DNA of 9,031 bases from Acidobacteriota bacterium (lineage in GTDB: Bacteria; Acidobacteriota; Terriglobia; Bryobacterales; Bryobacteraceae). The stretch is taken from the NCBI GenBank assembly GCA_021788955.1, contig JAJYKC010000053.1, forward strand, positions 1 to 9,031, given 5' to 3'. The position numbers were made by a program, and so were the translations under genes. Below, in pieces: positions 1-7,357 of this stretch. The notes beneath the pieces were generated by a model, which saw only the letters and a list, made by a program, of their open reading frames with translations, searched no databases and had not been told where the DNA came from. Positions within the stretch are counted from its first letter, which is position 1. Each line of letters starts with the position of its first letter.

Positions 1-913
1 TCAGGCGGTAGAAGAGCTCTTCCCGGAAATTGCCGCGTTCGATTTCGTCTTCGAGGTTCTTATTGGTGGCGGCGACGACGCGGACGTCGACCTGGAGCGA
101 TTCGGCGGCGCCGACCGGTTCGAAGCGCTGCTCTTCCAGGACACGCAGCACCTTGGACTGGGTGCGGAGGCTCATGTCTCCGACCTCGTCGAGGAAGATG
201 GTGCCGGAATCGGCTTTCTGGAACTTACCGATCTTAGTATCATGGGCGCTGGTGAAGCTGCCCTTGATATGTCCGAATAACTCGCTTTCGATAAGTTCTT
301 CGGGAATAGCGGCACAGTTTACTTCGACGAACGGCTGCGCGGAGCGAGGACTTAGCGAGTGGAGAGCGTGAGCGACTAACTCCTTGCCGGTGCCGCTCTC
401 GCCGTAGATGAGAACGCGGCCGTTGGTGGCGGCCATGAGGCTGAGCTGCTGGCGGAGCGCCTTCATGGGCACGCTTTCGCCGATGATCCGGTAGCGCGAG
501 TTGGTGTCGGCCTTCAGGCGGCTGTTTTCGAGGGTCAGGGCGCGGTGCTCCAGGGCATTCTTCACCACTACCGAGACCTTTTCGATGGAGAGCGGCTTTT
601 CCAGGAAATCGAAGGCCCCGAGCTTGGTGGCCTTGACGGCGGCCTCGATGCTGCCGTGGCCGGAGATCATGACCACGACCGGGCGTTCGGCGAAGGGGAT
701 TTCCTGAATGCGGGCGAGGATTTCCATGCCGTCGAGGCCGGGCAGCCAGATATCCAGGAGGACCAGTTCGAAATCGGCGCCGGGCATGGCGGCGAGACAG
801 GCTTCGCCGCTTTCGACGGCTTCAACGGAATAGCCTTCGTCTTCGAGGACACCGCTCAGGGATTGACGGATGCCGGGCTCGTCGTCGACGACCAGGATGC
901 GGCGGGGTTTCAT
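1..913 (-). CDS. ntrX: NtrX-like sigma-54-type response regulator, 3' end cut off by the window
   Basis: Transcription regulator that should be phosphorylated by the kinase encoded just upstream. The 304 visible codons give a receiver domain (residues 1-120) and most of an AAA+ domain. The receiver has the acidic pocket D10/D11, phospho-acceptor D54 in LLDIWLPG, S84 and K106 (EKP). The AAA+ domain has Walker A GESGTGKE at 171-178 and Walker B IFLDE at 239-243. The frame is open to the window edge (ending FREELFYRL), so the end of the AAA+ domain and any Fis-type DNA-binding domain lie outside. The loop that normally reads GAFTGA and contacts sigma-54 reads GSFTSA at 218-223, so sigma-54 activation is not assured. 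The ATG overlaps the kinase stop as ATGA, and no Shine-Dalgarno is visible, which fits translational coupling. The symbol rests on pairing with an NtrY-like kinase; a plain NtrC-family name would be the cautious alternative. Confidence 0.9.
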   Translation of the reverse strand, partial: MKPRRILVVDDEPGIRQSLSGVLEDEGYSVEAVESGEACLAAMPGADFELVLLDIWLPGLDGMEILARIQEIPFAERPVVVMISGHGSIEAAVKATKLGAFDFLEKPLSIEKVSVVVKNALEHRALTLENSRLKADTNSRYRIIGESVPMKALRQQLSLMAATNGRVLIYGESGTGKELVAHALHSLSPRSAQPFVEVNCAAIPEELIESELFGHIKGSFTSAHDTKIGKFQKADSGTIFLDEVGDMSLRTQSKVLRVLEEQRFEPVGAAESLQVDVRVVAATNKNLEDEIERGNFREELFYRL

Positions 914-3018
914 AGTTTCGCGATGGCCGCGGCGGCGTCTGGAGCCGCTTCGGCTTCGACGAGTACCGGGATTTCCACGGTGAAGCGGGCGCCGGTGGGA
1001 CGGTTGTCCTCGACGCGGATGTGGGCATTGTGCTCGGCAACGATGTGGCTCACGATGGCGAGGCCCAGGCCGGTGCCGCGGTTCTTGGTGGAGAAATACG
1101 GCAGGAAGAGCTTTTCCTTGTCGTCGGGGCTGATGCCGCAGCCGGTATCGGCGATGATGAGCTCGACGGTCTCGGCGGCGCCGGGCTGGGTGGCGATGAA
1201 GAGCTCCTTGACGAGCGAATCCTGCATGGCCTCGGCGGCGTTATCGACCAGGTTGACCACGACGCGCTGGAACTGCTCGCGGTCGAGGTTCACGGGCGGC
1301 AGGCCGGGGGCGAAGCTGGTACGGATGGCAATGCCATCGAGGCGGTCCTTGAAGATCGGGAGCGCTTCGGAGACCACCGTGTTCAAATCGCAGCGGACCG
1401 GCTGCGCGGAGGGGAAGCGGGCGAACTGGGAGAACTCGTCGACCAGGGTTTTGACGGATTCGACGGAGCGCCCGATGATCGCGGCGCAGTCGTTGAGGAT
1501 GCGCGCGGTCTGGGGCGGGATCTCGACGTTGTGGAGCTGGCGGGCGATGCGCTCGGCGGAAAGGGAGATGGGGGTGAGGGGATTCTTGATTTCATGGGCG
1601 ACGCGGCGGGCGACCTCGTGCCAGGCGACGGACTTCTGGGCGCGGAGGAGCTCGCTGGTGTCTTCGAGAACGATGACGAAACCGGACGTGATTTTCTCTT
1701 CGAGAGCGGAAACGGTGATGGCGAGGTGAAGGTTGCGGTCGGGGGTGCGCAGTTCGAGCTGGCGCGAGGCCACACCGGTGCGGCGGGCACGCTTCATGAG
1801 GTACTTGATTTCGGCGGTGTCCTCGCGGGAGAAGAGGTCTTCGAGGCGCGTGGCGCGGGCGGCCTGGTCGGCGGGGAAAATTTTGGAGAGCGCCTGGTTG
1901 ACGCGCTGGATGCCGCCATCGGGGCCGGTGGAGATGACGCCGGTGGGGATGGATTCGAGGATGGCTTCGGTGAAGCGGCGGCGGCGGTCGAGTTCGCGGC
2001 TGTTAGCTTCGAGCTCTTCAGTCATGCGGTTGAAGGCGCGGACGAGGGAAGCAAGCTCGTCGGCGGCGCGCACTTCGACGCGGTGCTTGAGATTACCGCG
2101 GCGGACTTCGCGGGCGGCATTGAGCAGGGCGGTGATGGGGACGGAGATCTGGCGCGCGAGGAAGATGGCCATCCAGGTGGCGAGGAAGAGGACGAACAAA
2201 GTGATGAGGGCCATCAACATGATGTAGTTGCGGCGGACTTCCTTGCGGCTCTCGTAAATTTGCGCCTGCTCGCGCGCGGATTTTTCGATTTCGGCCTGCT
2301 TGGCAGCGGTGTCGAGGGGAATGCGGGCGGTGAGCACCACCATGCCGATGACCTGGCCGGCATCGATGACGGGAAAGCGCGCGGAGACGTCGCGTTCATC
2401 GCGCGGCGGGACGGTGGAGGGACCCCAGGAGTCCAGGGGAGCGACGGAGGACGGACCGAGCGGCGGATAGATGACCGCAGAGCGCAGTTCCTGGTTCTTG
2501 CAGAAGCCTTCGAGGAAGCCCGGAGTGCGCTCGCCCGTGCGCAGCAGGTAGTGGGTTTCGGGCTGGCTCGCCAGCAGCGCGGCCTGGGCGGAGATTTCGT
2601 CGAGCATCTCCTTCTTGAGCATGTTGGCGACGTCGATGAACAGGGCGGTCTGCTTTTCGGCGGGCTTGGTGAACCAGGCCATCATATTGCGGCTGAGGAC
2701 TTCATAGCTGAACCAGACGAGGAAGAAGACGGGAACGACGCTGAGGGTGAGGGCGCCAACGACCAGCTTGGTCTTGATGCGCGAGCCCTCGCGATTGCTC
2801 TGCCGCTCGGTGTAGAGCTTGACGCCTTCGCGGAAGAGGATGAAGGTGAGGGTCACCATCAGGACGAAGATGAGGCTGGAGATGGCCCAGAAGATGAGGG
2901 TCTCGCCGGGGGTGACGGGGCCGAACTCACCAAGCCGGAAAGAGCCCTGCCACAGGACCAGCAGCACGGAGACAATGAGCACAACTACTGCGAAACCGAG
3001 CAGCAGCCGCTTCTTCAT
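910..3018 (-). CDS. ntrY: NtrY-like membrane sensor histidine kinase
   Basis: Sensor kinase that autophosphorylates on His and passes phosphate to the following response regulator; NtrY/NtrX pairs are known in nitrogen and redox control. From the ATG at 3018 it is 702 aa. Numbered from that Met, hydrophobic segments lie near 3-24, 40-62, 83-105 and 266-288. A probable extracytoplasmic sensor region (106-265) separates the last two. A HAMP-like linker (about 289-345) and a PAS-like segment (about 350-460) follow, then the phospho-acceptor box HEIKNPLTPI with His at 475. The ATPase domain has the N box NLVDNAAEAM (589-598), DTGCG (624-628), FSTKNRG and GTGLGL (648-653). The His box followed by NPLTPI and the WF motif after the third membrane segment are typical of NtrY. 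An in-frame GTG at 3054 would add 12 residues. Neither start has a clear ribosome site; ATG was chosen because the membrane segment begins right after Met-Lys-Lys-Arg. It lies 68 bp after ilvE on the same strand and may share its transcript. The ligand sensed is unknown. Confidence 0.92.
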   Translation of the reverse strand: MKKRLLLGFAVVVLIVSVLLVLWQGSFRLGEFGPVTPGETLIFWAISSLIFVLMVTLTFILFREGVKLYTERQSNREGSRIKTKLVVGALTLSVVPVFFLVWFSYEVLSRNMMAWFTKPAEKQTALFIDVANMLKKEMLDEISAQAALLASQPETHYLLRTGERTPGFLEGFCKNQELRSAVIYPPLGPSSVAPLDSWGPSTVPPRDERDVSARFPVIDAGQVIGMVVLTARIPLDTAAKQAEIEKSAREQAQIYESRKEVRRNYIMLMALITLFVLFLATWMAIFLARQISVPITALLNAAREVRRGNLKHRVEVRAADELASLVRAFNRMTEELEANSRELDRRRRFTEAILESIPTGVISTGPDGGIQRVNQALSKIFPADQAARATRLEDLFSREDTAEIKYLMKRARRTGVASRQLELRTPDRNLHLAITVSALEEKITSGFVIVLEDTSELLRAQKSVAWHEVARRVAHEIKNPLTPISLSAERIARQLHNVEIPPQTARILNDCAAIIGRSVESVKTLVDEFSQFARFPSAQPVRCDLNTVVSEALPIFKDRLDGIAIRTSFAPGLPPVNLDREQFQRVVVNLVDNAAEAMQDSLVKELFIATQPGAAETVELIIADTGCGISPDDKEKLFLPYFSTKNRGTGLGLAIVSHIVAEHNAHIRVEDNRPTGARFTVEIPVLVEAEAAPDAAAAIAKL

Positions 3019-3068
3019 AAGATGATTGTGGCACAGGAGCGGATTGGAATTCACCGCCGAGAGGCCGA

Positions 3069-3082
3069 GGCGCGGACGCGCC
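3069..3082. repeat. Short GC-rich perfect hairpin just after ilvE
   Basis: GGCGCG (3069-3074) and CGCGCC (3077-3082) are perfect inverted arms around two bases, in practice a 5-bp stem with a 4-base loop. It begins four bases after the ilvE stop in the direction of transcription. No U-tract follows on the ilvE side, so it does not look like a standard intrinsic terminator. It could trim or slow the transcript between ilvE and the kinase gene, or be a chance result of high GC. Confidence 0.3.
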
Positions 3083-3086
3083 AGAT

Positions 3087-4022
3087 TTATACCGGCTGGA
3101 CGGCGTGGACCAGCGAGAGCCAGCCGTGGCGGTCGGGGGCGCTGCCGTTGATGATGCCGAAGAACGCCTTCTGCAGCTTTTCGGCGAGGGGGCCGCGGCG
3201 GCCTTTGCCGATGGTAATTTTGTCGACGGAGCGGATGGGAGTGATTTCGGCGGCGGTGCCGGAGAAGAAGACCTCGTCGGCGATGTAGAGCATTTCGCGC
3301 GGGATGATAGTCTCGACCACCGGGATGCCAAGTTCACCGGCGAGCGTCAGGACGCTATCGCGAGTGATGCCGGGGAGGACCGAGGCGCCCAGCGGCGGCG
3401 TGTGGATCTTGCCATCGCGGACGACGAAGATGTTTTCGCCGGAGCCTTCGCAGACGTAGCCTGAGGAATCCAGCGCGATGCCCTCGGTATAGCCGTTGGC
3501 GAGGGCTTCCATCTTGATGAGCTGCGAATTCATGTAATTCGCGCCGGCCTTGGCAAGCGTCGGCAGGGTATTGGGAGCGAGGCGGGTCCAGCTCGAGACG
3601 CAGACGTCCACACCTTGGGCGAGCGCTTCCTCGCCGAGATACTTGCCCCATTCCCAACAGGCGATGTAGATATCGATGGGATTTTTCAGCGGGTTGACGC
3701 CGATTTCGCCGTAGCCGCGCAGAACGATCGGGCGGATGTAACAGGCGTCCATGCGATTAACGCGGACGAGCTCGATCATGGCTTCAGCCAGTTGCTCGGC
3801 CGAGAAGCCGAGGTTTTCCATGCGGTAGATCCTGGCCGAATCGACCATGCGGCGGACGTGCTCGCGGAGGCGGAAAATGGCGGGACCATTGGGCGTGGAG
3901 TAACAGCGGATGCCTTCAAAGATGGACGTGCCGTAATTGACCACGTGCGAGAGGACGTGGATTGTGGCCTCGTCCCATCGGATGAAGCGGCCGTTGTGCC
4001 AGATCTTTTCGGTGGGCGTCAT
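3087..4022 (-). CDS. ilvE: Branched-chain amino acid aminotransferase (class IV)
   Basis: PLP enzyme that transfers an amino group between glutamate and the 2-oxoacids of valine, leucine and isoleucine in the cytoplasm, the last step of their synthesis. The 311-residue length is normal for bacterial IlvE. Visible family signatures: the N-terminal [13 protein letters not shown] (29-41), the PLP-lysine motif [11 protein letters not shown] with K158, the class IV signature around [20 protein letters not shown] (180-199), [10 protein letters not shown] (216-225) and [12 protein letters not shown] (252-263). The start [11 protein letters not shown] matches where this family begins, although the frame stays open far upstream. 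A TATAAT sits 9 bp before the ATG and no Shine-Dalgarno is visible, so the mRNA may be leaderless or nearly so. It diverges from proS and precedes the NtrY/NtrX-like pair. A D-amino-acid or ADC-lyase role within class IV is possible but fits less well. Confidence 0.95.
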   Translation of the reverse strand: MTPTEKIWHNGRFIRWDEATIHVLSHVVNYGTSIFEGIRCYSTPNGPAIFRLREHVRRMVDSARIYRMENLGFSAEQLAEAMIELVRVNRMDACYIRPIVLRGYGEIGVNPLKNPIDIYIACWEWGKYLGEEALAQGVDVCVSSWTRLAPNTLPTLAKAGANYMNSQLIKMEALANGYTEGIALDSSGYVCEGSGENIFVVRDGKIHTPPLGASVLPGITRDSVLTLAGELGIPVVETIIPREMLYIADEVFFSGTAAEITPIRSVDKITIGKGRRGPLAEKLQKAFFGIINGSAPDRHGWLSLVHAVQPV

Positions 4023-4031
4023 ACTGCTGAA

Positions 4032-4060
4032 ATTATAGCGTACGCGGCGATCCGCTATAA
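4032..4060 (-). promoter_or_regulatory. Predicted ilvE promoter (sigma-70 type)
   Basis: On the minus strand a consensus -10 TATAAT (4037-4032) is preceded, after exactly 17 bp, by TTATAG (4060-4055), a weak match to TTGACA. Expected transcription start is about 4024-4026, only two to four bases before the ilvE ATG at 4022, implying an almost leaderless message. The -35 hexamer overlaps the -10 box of the opposing proS promoter. Confidence 0.6.
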
Positions 4061-4061
4061 T
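4033..4061 (+). promoter_or_regulatory. Predicted proS promoter (sigma-70 type)
   Basis: On the plus strand a consensus -10 TATAAT (4056-4061) lies 17 bp after TTATAG (4033-4038), the same weak -35 sequence as on the other strand. Expected start is near 4067-4069, giving a leader of roughly 15 bases before the proS ATG with no Shine-Dalgarno. The -35 hexamer overlaps the ilvE -10 box, so RNA polymerase could probably occupy only one of the two promoters at a time. Confidence 0.6.
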
Positions 4062-4082
4062 TGGGTTTTCCCCGACAACCTT

Positions 4083-5789
4083 ATGCTCTGGAGCAAGTTG
4101 TTTATCCCTACACTGCGCGAGGACCCGGCCGAGGCCGAGGTTGCGAGTCACCGGCTGCTGCTGCGCGCCGGGTATATCCGCCAGCTCGCGGCGGGCATCT
4201 ACAGCTACCTGTTTCTGGCGCAGCGGTCGCTGCTGAAGATCGAGGCGATCGTGCGCCAGGAGATGGACGGCATCGGCGCGCAGGAGATGCTGATGCCAGC
4301 GCTGAATCCGGCGGAGATCTGGCAGGAGTCGGGGCGGTGGGACATCATGGGCGACAACATGTTCCGGCTGAAGGACCGTTTCCAGCGTGACCTTTGCCTG
4401 GGCATGACGCATGAGGAAGTGGTAACCTCGATCGCGCGGCGCGAGCTGCGGAGTTACAAGCAGCTTCCGCAGATCTGGTACCAGATCCAGACGAAATTCC
4501 GCGACGAGCCGCGGCCGAAATCGGGGCTGCTGCGCGTTCGGCAGTTCATCATGAAGGACTCGTACACCTTCGACATGGACCAGGCGGGGTTGGACGCGGC
4601 ATACGACAAACACTACCAGGCGTATTGCCGGATTTTCGACCGTTGCGGTTTGCAATACAGCGTGGTGGAGGCGCACTCGGGGGCGATGGGCGGAAGCCAG
4701 TCGCACGAGTTCATGGTGGCGTCGGATGCGGGCGAGGACTTCGTGGCGGTGTGCACGAACTGCGGGTATGCAGCGAACCTGGAGAAGGCGGTCTCGGTGC
4801 CCGCACCGGCGGCAGCCTTGGACCCCGAGGGCGATTTGAAGCCGGAGAAATTCCACACGCCGGGGCGGAAGACCATCGCGGAGGTGGCGGAATTTACCAA
4901 GCTGCCGGAGACGTCGCAGATCAAAAGCCTGGTAGTGGTGGCGGACGGCAGGCCCGCGCTGGTGCTGCTGCGCGGCGACCATCAGCTCAGCGAGACGAAG
5001 TTCGCGGCGGTTTCGGGCGATCCGGAATACCGGCCCGCGCATCCGGAGGAAATCCGGCAATGCTTCGGCGCGGACGCGGGCTCGCTCGGACCGGTGGGCG
5101 TGAACAACATGCCGATCTATGCGGACCAGGCGCTGGCGGGGCGGCGGAACATGATCGCCGGCGCGAACGAGAACGATTATCACTTGCGCAACGTCACGCC
5201 GGGCGAGGATTTCCAGGCGGAGTTCCGGGACCTGCGGCAGGTGGCGGCGGGCGACTGCTGCGCGAAGTGCGGCGGAAGGCTGGAGGTGCGGAAGACGGTC
5301 GAGATCGGCCACATTTTCAAGCTGGGGTACAAGTACTCGGAATCGATGGCGCTGCGGGTACTGAACGCCGAAGGCAAAGAAGTGACGCCGATCATGGGGT
5401 CGTACGGGATCGGGATCGAGCGCATTCTGAGCGCGGCGATCGAGTTATATCACGATAAGGACGGCATGGTGCTGCCGGCGGCGATCGCGCCGTTCCGGGT
5501 GGTGGTGACGCCGGCGAACAACGCCGATGGGGCGCAGATGGAGGCGGCGCAGACGATTTACCGCGACTGCCTGGGGCTGGGACTGGACACGCTGCTGGAC
5601 GACCGCGACGAGCGGCCGGGAGTCAAGTTCAAGGACGCGGACCTGATCGGCGTGCCGTTCCGCATCGTAGTGGGGAAGAAGCTGACCGGCGGAATGGTGG
5701 AACTGGTGAACCGGAAGACGCGGGCGACCGTGGACGTGGCGGTGGGCGAAGCGGCCAAGGCGGTGAAGGGGCAGATGGGCGTAGCATAA
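4083..5789 (+). CDS. proS: Prolyl-tRNA synthetase, bacterial type with editing domain
   Basis: Class II aminoacyl-tRNA synthetase charging tRNA-Pro with proline in the cytoplasm. The product is 568 aa, close to the E. coli enzyme. Order: N-terminal start [14 protein letters not shown]; motif 1 region with [11 protein letters not shown] (33-43); motif 2 region GMTHEEVV (107-114) and [17 protein letters not shown] (139-155); the inserted editing domain (about 225-390) that hydrolyses misacylated Ala-tRNA-Pro, with K281 at the position of the lysine conserved in that domain; motif 3 [11 protein letters not shown] (439-449); and the anticodon-binding domain from about 470. Two cysteine pairs (CTNC at 224-227, CAKC at 393-396) bracket the editing domain and may be structural. 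The frame is open upstream of the ATG, but the Met at 4083 is where this family starts and lies just after a good promoter. It is transcribed divergently from ilvE. Confidence 0.97.
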   Translation: MLWSKLFIPTLREDPAEAEVASHRLLLRAGYIRQLAAGIYSYLFLAQRSLLKIEAIVRQEMDGIGAQEMLMPALNPAEIWQESGRWDIMGDNMFRLKDRFQRDLCLGMTHEEVVTSIARRELRSYKQLPQIWYQIQTKFRDEPRPKSGLLRVRQFIMKDSYTFDMDQAGLDAAYDKHYQAYCRIFDRCGLQYSVVEAHSGAMGGSQSHEFMVASDAGEDFVAVCTNCGYAANLEKAVSVPAPAAALDPEGDLKPEKFHTPGRKTIAEVAEFTKLPETSQIKSLVVVADGRPALVLLRGDHQLSETKFAAVSGDPEYRPAHPEEIRQCFGADAGSLGPVGVNNMPIYADQALAGRRNMIAGANENDYHLRNVTPGEDFQAEFRDLRQVAAGDCCAKCGGRLEVRKTVEIGHIFKLGYKYSESMALRVLNAEGKEVTPIMGSYGIGIERILSAAIELYHDKDGMVLPAAIAPFRVVVTPANNADGAQMEAAQTIYRDCLGLGLDTLLDDRDERPGVKFKDADLIGVPFRIVVGKKLTGGMVELVNRKTRATVDVAVGEAAKAVKGQMGVA

Positions 5790-5793
5790 GGAC

Positions 5794-5943
5794 GTGGCGG
5801 TTTACGTCAACACGTTCTTCGAGGAGCGCTTGCAGAATCTTCTGAACCTGGCCGACCTGGTGAAAAAGATCTTCGCTGCAGCGGGGGTCGAATATCGGGC
5901 TCCTCACGCCGGACGGTTGGCGCAGGTGGGGGCGAGCCGGTAG
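5794..5943 (+). pseudogene. 49-codon frame, possible remnant of a nucleotidyltransferase-like gene
   Basis: A GTG-started frame opens four bases after the proS stop and ends at TAG 5941-5943, giving 49 residues. The predicted N-terminal half is protein-like: VNTFFEERLQNLLNLADLVKK is a plausible amphipathic helix, followed by AAAGVEYR. From memory, some nucleotidyltransferase-like proteins start with such a helix and an 'AGVEYR' strand leading into a conserved GG motif. Here that GG region is absent and the frame runs into PHAGRLAQVGASR and stops, as if an internal piece and everything downstream had been lost. AAGGA lies too close to the GTG to be a good ribosome site. It could instead be an unrelated small gene or chance. 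Family assignment is weak. The rest of the proS to M48 gap shows no clear terminator. Confidence 0.35.
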
Positions 5944-5957
5944 GGCCGCGTCGAGAG

Positions 5958-7298
5958 TCACTGCGCGGTGAAAAGAGGTCTCGCCATCTCGGCGGCAGAC
6001 GACGTTTGCAAATGCTCGGCCTTCCAGCGCATGGCAGCCGTGATGCGGGTGCGGCCGCTCGGATGATCGAAGAAGATGAACTCCTCGACGGGGCCGGGAT
6101 CCAGCTTGCGATATTCCCCCAACAGCATATCCACATTCGCCTCGGCGTCGGGTTGTTGGGCCGTGTTCAGCCCGTACATGTCGGCCTCGTATTCCATGGT
6201 GCGCGTGATGGTATTGGTTACAGGCGTCATGACAAAGAAGTAGAGCGAAAACAGGATCACGGCCAAAGGCAGCACGGCCACGTCGCCGATTCCCCGGATG
6301 CCCCACTTTTCACCCCAACGCGCCAGGCTGAAGTTGATCCCCCAGTTCATAAAGGCGAGCCCGATCACGGTCAAAATTCCATCCATAACCAATCCCTTGT
6401 AGACGTGATTGAGTACGTAGTGGCCCATCTCATGCCCCATGGTCGTCTCGATTTCGGGCAGCGTGCAGCGCTTCAGTAAGTTGTCATTCAACGAAATTCG
6501 CATGCTCCCCGCGAACCCACTGACGTTGGCGCTCACCCGATTGGACTGGCGTGACGCATCGAACTGGTAAACATCCGTGGCGGGAATTCCGTTGGCTCGC
6601 GCCAGGCTGAGAATCGGGTCTTTGATGCGCGCATCCCGTAAGATAGTGTACTTGTTGAATAGCGGGGCGATGTAGACAGGAAATATCAGGCCTACAAACG
6701 CGGAAAAAGCGACCATCAGAGTCGCTCCCCACACCCACCAGTTCTTCCCAAGACGCCGCACGGGCCCGAACAACGGCACCATAAGGATGGCGCCCAGCAC
6801 CGTGCCCACCATCAGCCCGACCATTTGATCGCGCATCCACGGGCCGAAGGTCTGATTCAGAAGGTTGTACTGGTGCTCGCGGAAGTAACTTTCGTAGAGG
6901 TCGAGGGGGAAGGTGACCACGGAAACAACGATGAGAAACTGAATCCAGTACAAGGCGGTTTGCAGCGGGCGGAAGCGCGTGAGGCGCACGGCAAGATCGC
7001 GCATTCGCGCCGACCATCGGAAGCGTAGCAGCAACCACATCACAATTGCGGTACAGAGAAAGTCCCACAGCAGCAGCCAGTAGCCGCCCTCGAAGTACGC
7101 GTTGGAGCGGGCGCGCCGTGCGGGCGGCATCTTCGCGAGGTAAGCATCCACGGCTGCCTTGATGTCGAATGCATGGCCGGCCGCAGGTTGGCCGGCAGCG
7201 GCCGGAACGGACGAAACCGCCGGCTGCGCGGCTCTTGCAGCAGTAAAACCGGCGAACAGCAGAACAATTAGAAGAATACATCGGCCTGCTCGAACCAT
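5958..7298 (-). CDS. M48 family membrane metallopeptidase, Ste24/CAAX protease-like
   Basis: Integral membrane zinc protease, 446 aa. A signal-like N-terminus (1-24, hydrophobic 8-19, possible cleavage after ARA at 21-23) is followed by an Ala/Pro-rich linker. Membrane segments lie near 73-92, 113-131, 159-180 and 187-210, with two more near 303-325 and 338-360. The M48 N-terminal signature is seen in EHQYNLLNQTFGPWM (141-155). Zinc-binding HEMGH is at 289-293, the third ligand is probably E369 in EYEADMYG, and HPSGRTRI (412-419) is the conserved C-terminal motif. Bacterial members act in membrane protein quality control; prenyl-protein processing is not expected in bacteria. The start is supported by GGAGG five bases before the ATG. 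It follows def on the same strand. At its 5' end codons ending in A or T are far more frequent than in def (24 versus 9 of the first 50), suggesting a different history. Confidence 0.93.
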   Translation of the reverse strand: MVRAGRCILLIVLLFAGFTAARAAQPAVSSVPAAAGQPAAGHAFDIKAAVDAYLAKMPPARRARSNAYFEGGYWLLLWDFLCTAIVMWLLLRFRWSARMRDLAVRLTRFRPLQTALYWIQFLIVVSVVTFPLDLYESYFREHQYNLLNQTFGPWMRDQMVGLMVGTVLGAILMVPLFGPVRRLGKNWWVWGATLMVAFSAFVGLIFPVYIAPLFNKYTILRDARIKDPILSLARANGIPATDVYQFDASRQSNRVSANVSGFAGSMRISLNDNLLKRCTLPEIETTMGHEMGHYVLNHVYKGLVMDGILTVIGLAFMNWGINFSLARWGEKWGIRGIGDVAVLPLAVILFSLYFFVMTPVTNTITRTMEYEADMYGLNTAQQPDAEANVDMLLGEYRKLDPGPVEEFIFFDHPSGRTRITAAMRWKAEHLQTSSAAEMARPLFTAQ

Positions 7299-7303
7299 AA
7301 GAG

Positions 7304-7308
7304 CCTCC
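7304..7308 (-). promoter_or_regulatory. Shine-Dalgarno of the M48 gene
   Basis: GGAGG on the minus strand, five bases before the ATG at 7298. It fixes the start of the M48 protease. A second GGAGG-like purine run lies about 15 bases further upstream. It is the only strong ribosome site before any start examined here. Confidence 0.8.
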
Positions 7309-7357
7309 GTCGATCTCCTCCAGGAGTGGTTAGGTCTTCATCAGGCTAACACCCGAA

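Larger units (their letters stand above)
4031..4062. repeat. Perfect 10-bp inverted repeat spanning the ilvE/proS promoters
   Basis: AATTATAGCG (4031-4040) and its exact reverse complement CGCTATAATT (4053-4062) flank a 12-bp GC-rich spacer. Each arm contains one TATAAT hexamer, pointing outward toward the gene on its own side. The symmetry may come simply from two opposed promoters, or it may also be an operator for a dimeric regulator. It is the most AT-rich spot in its surroundings. Confidence 0.75.

Noticed and set aside
545..1729. Plus-strand open frame of 394 codons across the regulator/kinase junction
   Set aside because: Antisense to two well-supported genes; low-complexity product without domain signatures.
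3069..3082. Hairpin considered as an intrinsic terminator of ilvE
   Set aside because: Stem of only five or six pairs and no U-run on the ilvE side; kept only as a weak structural feature.
1021..3288. Plus-strand open frame of 755 codons opposite the histidine kinase and the end of ilvE
   Set aside because: It lies opposite a kinase with clear domains. Its product is extremely Gly/Asp/Glu/Ala-rich with no recognisable motif, as expected when high-GC3 codons are read from the other strand.
3615..4082. Plus-strand open extension upstream of the proS start
   Set aside because: It is antisense to ilvE, lies upstream of the predicted promoter, and proS family homology begins at the Met at 4083.
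4023..5312. Minus-strand open frame continuing upstream of ilvE, opposite proS
   Set aside because: The extension is Arg/His/Leu-rich without motifs. ilvE has its family-typical start and a promoter at 4022-4060, so a fusion protein is not credible.
5874..5883. 10-bp palindrome CGCTGCAGCG in the proS-M48 gap
   Set aside because: Short and GC-rich, with no loop or T-tract; not enough for a terminator or operator call.
5629..6306. Minus-strand open frame over the M48 3' part and proS end
   Set aside because: Out of frame with the clear M48 protein and antisense to proS; Arg/Pro/Ser-rich product.
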